A stretch of DNA of 64,000 bases from GCA-001856825 sp049965815 (GCA_049965815.1 JBMFVV010000001.1:62001-126000), one strand, 5' to 3'; positions 34,963 through 42,867 are shown, numbered from the stretch's first letter. Notes: a model not told the origin generated them from the letters alone. A program made the numbers and translations.

Positions 34963-35262
34963 ATGCTGGAACAGGCATACTTCCAGATGTACGAGACAGA
35001 GATGATAGGCGGAGAGGTAAACAGGGCAGCACACTTTCTTGAGAGAGCATCAAAGGGGAAGGGGTTCTATTCCCAAGTTTCCAAGATCCTGCTAGAAGCA
35101 TTGAAAAACCATACAGAACCTGAAGAGGTAAAGCAGAAGATAATGGAGATAGAGGGAGACAACGGAGAAAAGCTTGCAATATACCTGAGATTCCTCTACT
35201 CCGTCAACAGATATGACGTCGCATTTCCAAAGTACGATTCAAAGAGGTGCAAGGACAAATGA
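34963..35262 (+). CDS. Unknown 99-residue protein coupled to nuoN
   Basis: ATG immediately after the nuoN stop. Soluble, mostly helical: YFQMYETEMIGGEVNRAAHFLERASKGKGF, then YSQVSKILLEALKNHTEPEEVKQKIMEIEG, ending in a basic KRCKDK. No Cys cluster motif, signal or membrane helix. I do not recognise the family. Zero spacing to nuoN and the four-base overlap with the next gene argue that it is made with the complex, as an assembly factor, accessory subunit or adaptor for an unknown electron donor. It could also be unrelated. Confidence 0.78.
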   Translation: MLEQAYFQMYETEMIGGEVNRAAHFLERASKGKGFYSQVSKILLEALKNHTEPEEVKQKIMEIEGDNGEKLAIYLRFLYSVNRYDVAFPKYDSKRCKDK

Positions 35263-35474
35263 CGGAAGAATATGACTACGAATTTCTCAGGGAGCTGAAG
35301 AGAGAAGGAGAAGAGATCGTTTTCTCTGCGGAAAAGAAGAGGATGATGCTTCTGAGCGAGGAATGGGATAGCTCAAGGACAAAGATAATGGAAGAAATAT
35401 CAAGGAAGTATGGAATAGATACAAGGGAGAAGTTTCAGGAGTTCAAGGAAAAATACAACATCACGGACTACTGA
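35259..35474 (+). CDS. Unknown 71-residue charged protein at nuo operon end
   Basis: ATG 35259 overlaps the previous stop by ATGA. The product is very polar and probably a helical hairpin or coiled coil: TEEYDYEFLRELKREGEEIV, FSAEKKRMMLLSEEWDSSRT, then KIMEEISRKYGIDTREKFQEF. No Cys, no membrane segment. GTG 35247 would add four residues but loses the tight ATGA link. Its 3' end overlaps the convergent zinc-ribbon gene by 14 bases. Family unknown. Confidence 0.75.
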   Translation: MTEEYDYEFLRELKREGEEIVFSAEKKRMMLLSEEWDSSRTKIMEEISRKYGIDTREKFQEFKEKYNITDY

Positions 35475-35661
35475 AGGAATCAAGTGTCTTGATATTCTCG
35501 TCGTATGGTAACTTCCTAGAGGACTGCATATTTTGTTCAATCCAGCTGTCGAGATCGACCTCATTCTTCAATCTTATCCTCTTGATTTCCCACAAACAGT
35601 TGTGACAATAAAGCCCAGAAACAATAACGCTGCCACAAATTAAACAGTGGGAAGAAGCCAT
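35461..35661 (-). CDS. Small zinc-ribbon protein
   Basis: A 66-residue protein with two Cys pairs near the N-terminus, CLIC (6-9) and CHNC (19-22), a treble-clef or zinc-ribbon spacing, followed by a charged helical tail (WEIKRIRLKNEVDLDSWIEQ). A TATA-like aatttatta on the minus strand lies about 27 bases upstream of ATG 35661, which supports expression from a leaderless mRNA. Function unknown; small zinc ribbons of this kind often bind nucleic acid or larger complexes. It runs convergently into the end of the nuo operon. Confidence 0.68.
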   Translation of the reverse strand: MASSHCLICGSVIVSGLYCHNCLWEIKRIRLKNEVDLDSWIEQNMQSSRKLPYDENIKTLDSFSSP

Positions 35662-35775
35662 TAAAAGTGAAAGAGCGAGCGTTAATAAATTTTGTCTATT
35701 TTTTTGAAATGAAGCTCGGGAAATTGATGAAGGAATAATGCATTTTTAGATCATTCAACCGAGTGAAAATTTGCT

Positions 35776-36330
35776 TTATCTTTCTCCCCATCTCTTGATG
35801 AGCTTGTTCTCAACGCCCACGATATCCAAAACCCTTGAGGTGACAAAGCTGAATAGGTCTTCCATTCGTGAAGGACCGTGGTAGAACCCAGGACTCGCTG
35901 GGAGGATGTAGGCTCCAGCCTCAGATAGGGTCAGCAGGTTTCTCAGATGTATGGTGCTGAGAGGCATTTCCCTGAAGACTATCACCATTTTCCTCCTTTC
36001 CTTCAGCGCAATGGATGCTACCCTTGTGACTAGATTATCTGATAGACCGTTTGCTATCTTGCCGATCGTGTTCATGGAGGCTGGTGCTATGATGAAGGCA
36101 TCGAACTTATGAGAACCAGAAGCGAGGGGGGATCCAAAGTCATCCTCTTCGTATGCTTCGTCTGCGTAGCTCCTCAACGTCTTTTCACTGACTTTCCCAG
36201 TGAGTTCATACTTTGCAACTTCAAGTGCACCCTTAGATACAATGAGCGCCTTCTTTTGAGGCAGTTTCCTGAGGATGTCAACGCCATAAGCTATTCCCGA
36301 TGCCCCTGTTATTGCCAAAACGTATTCCAT
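35776..36330 (-). CDS. ubiX: UbiX/Pad1-type flavin prenyltransferase
   Basis: A 184-residue flavoprotein that prenylates FMN to make the cofactor of UbiD decarboxylases. It has the N-terminal LAITGASGIAYGVDILRKL (phosphate loop with Ser), APASMNTIGKIANGLSDNLVTRVASIALKERRKMVIVFREMPLSTIHLRNLLTL (dimethylallyl phosphate site), and PASPGFYHGP. All are UbiX hallmarks. It probably serves quinone-head synthesis; no ubiD is in the window. A polyprenyl diphosphate synthase gene lies immediately upstream on the same strand (19-base gap), so the two may be one transcript. Confidence 0.93.
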   Translation of the reverse strand: MEYVLAITGASGIAYGVDILRKLPQKKALIVSKGALEVAKYELTGKVSEKTLRSYADEAYEEDDFGSPLASGSHKFDAFIIAPASMNTIGKIANGLSDNLVTRVASIALKERRKMVIVFREMPLSTIHLRNLLTLSEAGAYILPASPGFYHGPSRMEDLFSFVTSRVLDIVGVENKLIKRWGER

Positions 36331-36349
36331 GATTGACTATCAATAGAAC

Positions 36350-37249
36350 CTATAGATATTTTCTCAGGTCTTCCTCGGTGAAGTAGGCAGCAAGTATCTT
36401 CTTTATGTAGTTGATCTTCTCGAACGCAGATAGTTCCTGAATTGCATAGCTGACATTCTGCGACATCATCTTTATTGATTTCTCTATTGCATCCTTTCTG
36501 CTGTTTCCCTCATATTCAAAAACTGATACGATGTTCGGCCTGTTGAACTTCTTGTCGTCCTTTCCTGGCCTCTTGCCCAGTTCAAAGGAGCCGATTGTGT
36601 TTATCACATCATCCCTTACCTGGAATGCAATACCCAGGTGCTCCCCGGCTTTTGAGAGGCCGGCTATGGCTTCATCCCCCATCTTCTCACTTATAGCAGC
36701 TATGCTTATGGATGTCGAAATCAGGGAGGCCGTCTTCTTCCGGGCAATCTCCATGTAATTCTTGAGGCTCATGCTGACGTTCTTCCTCTGCGTACAGAAA
36801 TCCATTGATTCTCCGTCGCACATCAGGAATGCCGCCTCAGCTATCCTCTTGACGACTGATTCACCATATGCAGATGAAAGGGCAACTGCCCTAGCTATGA
36901 GTGCATCGCCTGCAAGAATAGCATTCTCCGTACCGTACTTGTGGTGGACGGTCTCTACCCCCCTTCTCATGTCATCTTTGTCTATTATGTCGTCGTGAAT
37001 TAACGACGATATGTGGAGATACTCTATTGCTATCGCAAGATTGACGAATTTTATTGAGTTTAAACCGACAGATTCGGCACCCACGAATACAAGAGTAGGT
37101 CGAAGTAGCTTCCCATTTACATTCAGCAAGTGGAAGGTTGATTTTTCAAGGTTAGGACTGGAGAACTTCCAGTAAAATTTCCCACTTAGGTCGTTCTTTA
37201 CCGCTTGAAGAGCAACCATAGAATTTTCGCTGATGTTAAGCATATTCAT
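36350..37249 (-). CDS. Polyprenyl (geranylgeranyl-type) diphosphate synthase
   Basis: A 299-residue all-helical prenyltransferase. The first Asp-rich motif is LIHDDIIDKDDMRRG (DDxxD, about 87-101). GENAILAGDALIARA is the next family block. The second Asp-rich site reads FQVRDDVINTIG, so the usual final Asp of DDxxD is Asn. GKRPGKDDKKFNRPNIVSVFE replaces the common GK-x-x-G-K-D-x-x-x-x-K-x-T segment. It makes C20 or longer chains from IPP for membrane lipids or quinone. The weakened second motif still has two Asp; activity is likely but chain length cannot be read. Upstream neighbour is a divergent acetyltransferase. Confidence 0.88.
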   Translation of the reverse strand: MNMLNISENSMVALQAVKNDLSGKFYWKFSSPNLEKSTFHLLNVNGKLLRPTLVFVGAESVGLNSIKFVNLAIAIEYLHISSLIHDDIIDKDDMRRGVETVHHKYGTENAILAGDALIARAVALSSAYGESVVKRIAEAAFLMCDGESMDFCTQRKNVSMSLKNYMEIARKKTASLISTSISIAAISEKMGDEAIAGLSKAGEHLGIAFQVRDDVINTIGSFELGKRPGKDDKKFNRPNIVSVFEYEGNSRKDAIEKSIKMMSQNVSYAIQELSAFEKINYIKKILAAYFTEEDLRKYL

Positions 37250-37310
37250 GGTTGGTCCTTTATCACAACAAAATAGTTAAATATTGTCTGATTAGGTGAT
37301 TGAACGTTTA

Positions 37311-38105
37311 ATGGCAGTAGAAGTCAAAAAACTCGAGGGATGGTTTGAAAAACAGAAGCTGATGAAGGTCCTGAAGAACGACTATGACAACTTCTATATG
37401 CTCTTTGACCTGGACAACTTCAATTTCCTGCTTGGGAATAGTTCATTTTTATATGCAAAGGAGAATAATGAAGTTACTGGCATTCTCCTCAATTACTATC
37501 ATTCATCTGGCGTGAAGGATATATGGCTCTACGGAGATAACGATTCTGCAAAAGCCCTACTGAACTACGTGGACAGGACTAACTCCGTCATCCACGTTAG
37601 ATTCAGCGACAATCTAGGGACATTTAACGATGCACCTAACATTTACAGGGAATACTGCATGGTAAATGAGAACCCCAATGGCATTCACGACGAAAAGGTG
37701 AAGCTTCTCACACAGGACAAGTACATACAATACGCGAAACTCATTTCACAGTGGGATAACACTAGGTTCAAGACTATGGAGCTTGATGAATTCAGGAGCC
37801 TCCTCAACTACAGCACTGTATACGGTTACTTCGAGGGGGATAATCTTGTTAGCGCTGCAACGTTTGGAGCAGCCTGGAAGAACTGGTACGTAGTGTCATC
37901 CGTTTTCACTGACCCAGCACAGAGAAACAAGGGATACGTTCAAAAACTGATTTCTTCAATGCTGGACCATTACAGTAACCTTGACAAGGCCATACTGTTT
38001 GTGAACAAGGAAAATGCTCCAGCCATAAAGGCATACTCCAACCTTGGTTTCAAGATCTATTCTGAAGACCTCTGGGTTGATTACGGAACAGGTTTGGTTC
38101 CCTGA
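37311..38105 (+). CDS. GNAT-family N-acetyltransferase
   Basis: About 264 residues. The C-terminal half (from about 140) is a GNAT fold: LVSAATFGAAWKNWYVVSSVFTDPAQRNKGYVQKLISSML carries the beta4-alpha3 acetyl-CoA loop (Q-R-N-K-G-Y). KAILFVNKENAPAIKAYSNLGFKIYSEDLW is the standard ending. The N-terminal half is a degenerate second acetyltransferase-like domain. Acceptor unknown. ATG 37311 fits a TATA-like ttaaatat about 30 bases upstream; GTG 37296 is the alternative. The 3' end overlaps the convergent Ta0938-like gene by 25 bases. Confidence 0.85.
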   Translation: MAVEVKKLEGWFEKQKLMKVLKNDYDNFYMLFDLDNFNFLLGNSSFLYAKENNEVTGILLNYYHSSGVKDIWLYGDNDSAKALLNYVDRTNSVIHVRFSDNLGTFNDAPNIYREYCMVNENPNGIHDEKVKLLTQDKYIQYAKLISQWDNTRFKTMELDEFRSLLNYSTVYGYFEGDNLVSAATFGAAWKNWYVVSSVFTDPAQRNKGYVQKLISSMLDHYSNLDKAILFVNKENAPAIKAYSNLGFKIYSEDLWVDYGTGLVP

Positions 38106-38392
38106 TTCTTGATCCTGAATTCAGTTATAATTCCGTCTTCGTGCCTGAAGAAAAACTCTACCCTGTTTTTGCCGTTGGTCGCTTCGCAGTCCCTTCCTCT
38201 GGAATAATTGCCATCAATTGATATGGAGTCCACCCTATCCCATCCAGTTTCCTGCTTGACCCTCTTCACCATGTTCTCAAATGCGTCTGCGCATATGGAG
38301 CAGCAGAAGAACATCCTTTCTCCTTCCACCTCTCTCCAATAATCACCCCATGTGGCGTTGCACAGCGCACATCCATCATAATTCCTCTTCAT
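38081..38392 (-). CDS. Ta0938-family zinc protein
   Basis: A 103-residue protein starting MKRNYDGCALCNATWGDYW. It has C8-A-L-C11 and F-F-C-C-S-I-C (about 28-32), so four or more Cys for zinc, then a helix ENMVKRVKQETGW and a charged beta domain ending FFFRHEDGIITEFRIKNQ. It resembles, from memory, the Thermoplasma protein Ta0938, known by NMR structure and of unknown function. ATG 38392 follows aagggggaaa; ATG 38410 is possible. It overlaps the preceding zinc-finger/heme-oxygenase-fold gene by 17 bases, so the two are co-translated and probably act together. Confidence 0.82.
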   Translation of the reverse strand: MKRNYDGCALCNATWGDYWREVEGERMFFCCSICADAFENMVKRVKQETGWDRVDSISIDGNYSRGRDCEATNGKNRVEFFFRHEDGIITEFRIKNQGTKPVP

Positions 38393-39323
38393 ACATTTTC
38401 CCCCTTTCATGTCTTGCTTCCAGATAACTGTAAAAATAGTCGCCTGACCTTAGGAAGTATGACTGTACCTCACGTTCCATTTTCAGCTCTTTTGCATAAA
38501 ATTCCACGAGCTTTAGCGCCTCTCCAGCATGGTACTGGTCAGCGTCATATCCCGCTCTCAGGAATTGTGACGACTCCCTGGTGATTTCACCGTCGAGTAT
38601 TTCTGGCCTAAAATATGAATATTTGGCCCCATACTGCTTGACGTTCCTGTCTGCGATCAGTTCCAGGGAATGCATCGATACCATTGCATCAAGCCAGTGT
38701 TCAGAGCTGCAGACATTTTCCCAGTAATTCAGTGCATTTTCAGTCTTCTTCAGTGGCTTCGAATTTACTACCTTATCTTTTTTCAATCCCACAGATTCCC
38801 CCATCTGGAGCAGTAAATCTATGTGAGCGGGATTTCCATCCTTCCCGAAATATTCGTCATTAATGTTATCCACCTCGTACTTCTGAACGTCAAAGAAGTC
38901 TGTTTTCGCTACTATGTAGGCACAGGACCTGACCCATTGCTTCAGGAAATGATAATGCTCGGTTACGTAACCCATTATCGTGTATTTCGTAGGATTTTGC
39001 ATATCTAGAACAAAAACGTTAGGGTCATCTGAGAAAAACCTATCAACAAACCTCCTCCTAATCCACATTGCAAGCCCTCCTTCAGAAAAATCATAGAAAT
39101 TCTCGATTTTTCTAGCAAGTTCATCTTCAGACATTTTTTTCCTGAATATCACGCGGTTGAGCCACATCACATGTGCTGGGTCGCTTGATTGAGCTTTTGA
39201 GTAAAGGTGAGAAGATATTGTGGCTATCTTGTCATCTCTAAATTTCACCCCACACACGGGACAGATGTTCATTGAAATTTCAGATGTAAGTTCATTAATA
39301 AATTTGTTGTTCAATGATCGCAT
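38376..39323 (-). CDS. Zinc finger fused to heme-oxygenase-like (TenA/PqqC/CADD) domain
   Basis: A 315-residue protein. Residues 18-55 form a C2H2-type finger: C21-x2-C24, H39, H51. From about 85 it looks like the all-helical heme-oxygenase-like fold: GYVTEHYHFLKQWVRSCAYIVAK (E122, H125), AHIDLLLQMGESVGL (H167), SSEHWLDAMVSMHSLELIADR (H209, E221) and AGYDADQYHAGEALKL (D262, H265, E268). The Glu/His/Asp set is what diiron members (CADD, HDO) use as metal ligands. Thiamin, quinone-cofactor or pABA-type oxidative roles are known for relatives; this one is unassigned. It shares a short promoter region with tRNA-Leu and overlaps the Ta0938-like gene. Confidence 0.72.
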   Translation of the reverse strand: MRSLNNKFINELTSEISMNICPVCGVKFRDDKIATISSHLYSKAQSSDPAHVMWLNRVIFRKKMSEDELARKIENFYDFSEGGLAMWIRRRFVDRFFSDDPNVFVLDMQNPTKYTIMGYVTEHYHFLKQWVRSCAYIVAKTDFFDVQKYEVDNINDEYFGKDGNPAHIDLLLQMGESVGLKKDKVVNSKPLKKTENALNYWENVCSSEHWLDAMVSMHSLELIADRNVKQYGAKYSYFRPEILDGEITRESSQFLRAGYDADQYHAGEALKLVEFYAKELKMEREVQSYFLRSGDYFYSYLEARHERGKMYEEEL

Positions 39324-39339
39324 AAATCAAGAAGAAAAA

Positions 39340-39350
39340 CAATATACTCC
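39340..39350. promoter_or_regulatory. Shared TATA-like box between the zinc-finger/HO gene and tRNA-Leu
   Basis: aatatact (39341-39348) lies about 22-24 bases from both the minus-strand ATG at 39323 and the tRNA 5' end at 39368. The gap is only 44 bases, so one element probably positions polymerase in both directions, or two overlap. Confidence 0.45.
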
Positions 39351-39367
39351 AGACCAATTTACGGCGG

Positions 39368-39452
39368 GCGGAGGTTGCCGAGCCAGGTCAAAGGTGACAG
39401 ATTTAGGGTCTGTTCCCGCAGGGGTTCGCCGGTTCGAATCCGGCCCTCCGCA
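39368..39452 (+). tRNA. tRNA-Leu (anticodon UAG)
   Basis: A class II tRNA of 85 nt. Acceptor GCGGAGG pairs perfectly with CCTCCGC and the discriminator is A. The D arm has GCCGAGCCAGGTCAAAGGT. The anticodon stem ACAGA/TCTGT encloses TTTAGGG, giving anticodon TAG (codon CTA). A long variable arm (TCCCGCAGGGG) follows, then the T arm GCCGG-TTCGAAT-CCGGC. No intron; CCA is not encoded. No integrase or repeat is beside it. Confidence 0.96.
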
Positions 39453-39536
39453 TACCAACGGTAATAATTCCATTCCATCTTTTTCACTGCACTGTACCAG
39501 TTGTTTTATTTGCCCGATCAACAGAGAATAATTACT

Positions 39537-39677
39537 ATGCCACGGATAGAAGAAATTGAGAGTTATGATTATTCGTTGAAGACCACCAGGCTAAGCATTG
39601 AGCCATCAGTTGTTGCCACTCATAAATTAAATCGTTCGAAAACTCAGGAATATTTTAAATATCAACATTCTGTATGA
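39537..39677 (+). CDS. Possible 46-residue peptide
   Basis: ATG 39537 opens a 46-codon frame (start MPRIEEIESYDYSLK, end YFKYQHSV) between tRNA-Leu and the next gene. A TATA-like gttttattt lies about 30 bases upstream. Its last codons overlap the likely TATA box of the next gene. Too short and without a recognisable domain; it may be chance. Confidence 0.2.
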   Translation: MPRIEEIESYDYSLKTTRLSIEPSVVATHKLNRSKTQEYFKYQHSV

Positions 39678-39683
39678 CGAATA

Positions 39684-40208
39684 ATGTCGTTGGATGATAA
39701 TTTAGATAAGGCAATAATCTCATCTAGAAAAAAGTCAGATGATGGTTCATTCGTGATATATAATCTCACAAAGGGAATAGACTTTTCAAACCCAAAAAAA
39801 GTTGCAGAAGCTGTTGCAAGAGTCTTTTTTGAAAATGACGCAGTCAACTGGTTCAAGGAAAATGGAAGTCACATTGAATTCAATCCAACATATAAGGTCA
39901 AAATACTCCTTGCTGAAGAACACAACAAGCTACTGTCTGAAACTGTCGATGACTTCCTCTCAGACTTAAAGAAAGATGAAATAAATAGGAAGTTCTCAAA
40001 CCAGATAGACGGTATCTCTTCAAATGAGGAAAAATTACAGACTGCAGTGGGGCTTGCTGCAATTGGGTCGTTCTTTAACAAGCCATTCCAGCGAAAGGAT
40101 GATAAGATAGAGATAGAAGATCAGGTGTTTACTGAGATGCTCGGTTCGCTTGAGATCAGGACACCAACAGATACTGATCTGATAGACTGGGATAATCTCC
40201 CTATCTGA
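39684..40208 (+). CDS. Uncharacterised acidic protein
   Basis: A 174-residue soluble protein with no Cys, no membrane helix and no family I recognise. The N-terminal half mixes strands and helices (DGSFVIYNLTKGIDFSNPKKVAEAVARVF...). The centre is highly charged helix (LLSETVDDFLSDLKKDEINRKF), then AVGLAAIGSFFNKPF and an acidic end (TDTDLIDWDNLPI). A TATA-like tattttaaata (39649-39659) lies about 29 bases before ATG 39684. Monocistronic and convergent with the HAD gene. Probably lineage-specific. Confidence 0.78.
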   Translation: MSLDDNLDKAIISSRKKSDDGSFVIYNLTKGIDFSNPKKVAEAVARVFFENDAVNWFKENGSHIEFNPTYKVKILLAEEHNKLLSETVDDFLSDLKKDEINRKFSNQIDGISSNEEKLQTAVGLAAIGSFFNKPFQRKDDKIEIEDQVFTEMLGSLEIRTPTDTDLIDWDNLPI

Positions 40209-40223
40209 CCGCTCCGTCAAGGT

Positions 40224-40886
40224 TTAAAAATTCAGCAGTATATTGATGATGTCAGAGAGTCTGTCCACTGTGTAATTTGGCTTTACTCCATTAGGGGTCT
40301 TTTCACTGTATCTGTTAACCCAGATGGTCTTAAATCCCATTTTGGAAGCGGGAACTATGTCGTGGTATATACTCCCCGCAACATGAACGACCTCTTCCTC
40401 TTTTGCATCATATTCCTCTAACATTCTCATCCAGTGAGCCTTCGATGGTTTGTAAGACCTGACATCCTCCGCAGTTATGTAGCCGTCAACTTCAAGCTCA
40501 TTTTCAGATATTGTTTCCTTTAACAGATCACGATCCACATTCGATAGGATAATCCTCTTTAATCCCATCTTTCCTATATCAACAAGTGTTGTAACAGTAT
40601 CGTCAAAAGGTGGCCAGTGTGTAATGCTCTCTGCAAAGTCACCAGCATCCTTGTCAGAAGGATCTATGTTGTTCAACCTTTCCAGCTCCAGAAATGTTGA
40701 CGCCAATATCTCCCTATATGTGGAGTAACCACTTTCCTTTCTGGATTCTATTTTCACGTACTCGTCAAAAATGTCCTGATTATATTTGTCCTGTAAACCT
40801 GTAAATTTTTTGAAGTTATATTCTATGCCTCTCTTCCAGTCTATCAATGTACCATAACAATCAAATGTAACGTAACGGACTGCCAT
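40224..40886 (-). CDS. HAD-superfamily hydrolase, haloacid dehalogenase type
   Basis: A 220-residue protein with the HAD core. Motif I is YVTFDCYGTLIDW (nucleophile Asp9). Motif II is IILSNVDRDLLKE, the Lys motif SYKPSKAHWMRML, and motif III HVAGSIYHDIVPASKMGFKTIWVNR. A helical cap sits between residues about 15 and 95. D-C-Y-G-T-L-I-D-W and the S-x-K-P loop are those of the type II 2-haloacid dehalogenase-like clade, whose archaeal members are mostly phosphatases; the substrate is unknown. Confidence 0.9.
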   Translation of the reverse strand: MAVRYVTFDCYGTLIDWKRGIEYNFKKFTGLQDKYNQDIFDEYVKIESRKESGYSTYREILASTFLELERLNNIDPSDKDAGDFAESITHWPPFDDTVTTLVDIGKMGLKRIILSNVDRDLLKETISENELEVDGYITAEDVRSYKPSKAHWMRMLEEYDAKEEEVVHVAGSIYHDIVPASKMGFKTIWVNRYSEKTPNGVKPNYTVDRLSDIINILLNF

Positions 40887-41052
40887 TTCTACTTAACCCA
40901 TACCTGTTTACAATTAAAAGCCTTCTAGAGTTAGTCTCCAATCACCAACTTCCCTGCACTCTTGCCTTTAATTCTAAGGGACTGTGCAATAACTTTGAGA
41001 CCATCCAGTTAACTCTTTCATTAATTGAAGAAAAAATAAAAAAAATTAAATT
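40887..41052. other. Short gap between the APC permease and HAD genes
   Basis: The minus-strand permease ends at 41053, downstream of the HAD start at 40886. The gap has an A-rich run (41029-41050) that reads as a T-run after the permease on the minus strand and could be its terminator. No gene seen. Confidence 0.35.
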
Positions 41053-42681
41053 TCAGCTTGTCTCTTTTTGTGCGGTAGAATCCTCGATTCCTTTGAAATA
41101 TTTGCTTCCCCTAACGCCAGAACTAACACCTATGAAGTAGAAAATTACCGTTACTATGATGAATATAATGGTATCGTAGGGGAAGGGTATCAGGTTGGTC
41201 CCTCCGAAGGACGTACTGCTGAAATGTGAGTATATTATGACAAACACCAGGAAGACCGGCAGATATAGCCCATAAAGATATCCCTTGCTATTCACCTTGT
41301 TGTGTCTGTTGTAAAGTATCACAAGAAGAACTCCAGCCAGGTCAAGGGGTACGACAAGCTCTATTGCTGAAAATCCGGACCAGAATACCATTAGGTTTGT
41401 GACAATGAATGCTATGGGTGCAAGAATTGAAGCAGCCGGTAACCTGAACGGCCTCTTCACGTCAGGTGCTGTTTTTCTGAATACTGCAAGGCTGATGGCT
41501 CCAGGAGCATATGATATAAGGAAAGCATCGACCATCAATCCGATAATTGTTGCAAGCGATCTTCCAAGTGCTACCAGTACAAGTGAAACTATTACTACGA
41601 GGATAACGGAGTATACGGGAACTCCACGGTGACTCACGTGACCTATAAACTTGGGAAAGTAGTTATCTTCTCTTCCTAGGATCTGCCCTACTCTGGCAGC
41701 TCCACCATAGTATATGATGCCGTCTTTGAATGTTGCTATGAGTGCAACCACTATTGATACTATAACGACCGCAGGAAGTGCAAGTGCCTGTGCTTCGGAT
41801 GCGAATGGAGAACCGTTTCCATAGAAACCACCCCAGCTGGTTACACCAAGTGCAGTAAAGTTTGCTGCGCCTACGAACACGAATGCAAGTATGGCATAGA
41901 TTACTCCTGAAATTACTATCGAGAGTATTACTGCAAGCGGTATGCTTCTGCCCGGATTTTTCACTTCTTCAGCGTAGTCTATCGGTTGCCTGAATCCTCC
42001 GTATCCGAATACCGTAAATGTAATGGCTGTGAAGAAACCGACTGCTCCAAAGGGTGCCAACCCGCCATAGGCAGGCGATGTAAAGTTTCCAGCGTGGAAG
42101 AATAATCCGAGACCGATTATCACAACGGCAGCAAGAACGACGGTCAGGACAGTCAACCAGTTGTTTATCGCGCCCATGTGTTTGATCCTCAACAGATTGA
42201 TGAGGAAGACTCCGATCAGCACTACCTCAGAGGCGATTATACCGGAAGTGGTTAGCAGTCCATTGACGTACAGTGACGGAAAGTAAAAGCTGGCGTATTC
42301 AACAACAGCAAACACAATTACCGGTGAAACAAGCAGGTAGCCTACAAATGATGACCATCCATTTATAGCACCAACCAGCGGCCCATTACTTCTGGACGGG
42401 TAATGTGCAATCCCACCAGCTCTTGGCCAGGTAGTTCCCAGTTCCGTATATACCAGACCCACGGGAATCAGCATCGCCATTGCAGCAAACCAGGACAGTA
42501 TTCCAAGTGGTCCTGCAAAGGCAACCGTATATACCGGGGCGTAGGCTATCGCAGGACCAAGAATGGCACCAAGAGCAAGAAAAACAACACTCCAGGTGCC
42601 AAGATCCTTCTTATAGCCTCTTCCTGTGGCCACGCTTTCATTCTTTTCAACATGGCCGGCTTCAAAATCTTCTCCTGCCAT
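41053..42681 (-). CDS. APC-family amino acid permease
   Basis: A 542-residue transporter with about 12-14 hydrophobic helices. Helix 1 carries the unwound APC motif region LGAILGPAIAYAP, and ELGTTWPRAGGIAHYPSRSNGP is the conserved loop after helix 2. Helix 6 has FGYGGFRQPIDYAEEVKNPGRSIPLAV, diagnostic of the amino acid-polyamine-organocation family. GREDNYFPKFIGHVSHRGVPVYSV is also typical. It imports an amino acid or similar solute driven by an ion gradient. A ribosome site gaggtg lies seven bases before ATG 42681, unlike the leaderless neighbours, and TATA-like tataaata sits near 42740 on the minus strand. Confidence 0.9.
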   Translation of the reverse strand: MAGEDFEAGHVEKNESVATGRGYKKDLGTWSVVFLALGAILGPAIAYAPVYTVAFAGPLGILSWFAAMAMLIPVGLVYTELGTTWPRAGGIAHYPSRSNGPLVGAINGWSSFVGYLLVSPVIVFAVVEYASFYFPSLYVNGLLTTSGIIASEVVLIGVFLINLLRIKHMGAINNWLTVLTVVLAAVVIIGLGLFFHAGNFTSPAYGGLAPFGAVGFFTAITFTVFGYGGFRQPIDYAEEVKNPGRSIPLAVILSIVISGVIYAILAFVFVGAANFTALGVTSWGGFYGNGSPFASEAQALALPAVVIVSIVVALIATFKDGIIYYGGAARVGQILGREDNYFPKFIGHVSHRGVPVYSVILVVIVSLVLVALGRSLATIIGLMVDAFLISYAPGAISLAVFRKTAPDVKRPFRLPAASILAPIAFIVTNLMVFWSGFSAIELVVPLDLAGVLLVILYNRHNKVNSKGYLYGLYLPVFLVFVIIYSHFSSTSFGGTNLIPFPYDTIIFIIVTVIFYFIGVSSGVRGSKYFKGIEDSTAQKETS

Positions 42682-42867
42682 TTTTACACCTCTTTTAATT
42701 CTAATAAATAGAATTAATTTACATAAAATCAGACCTATTTATACTTATTTGTGAGTACAAACAATACAAAAGCACACAAATATAAAGATCCCCAAGCATC
42801 TGGCAGTATCTGAGCTACTTTTAGCTTCAAAATGATTTTAAACGAAATAATATATCTAACACAGTAA

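Noticed and set aside
39368..39684. Integration site at tRNA-Leu
   Set aside because: No integrase, no duplicated tRNA 3' end and no change in gene character next to it.
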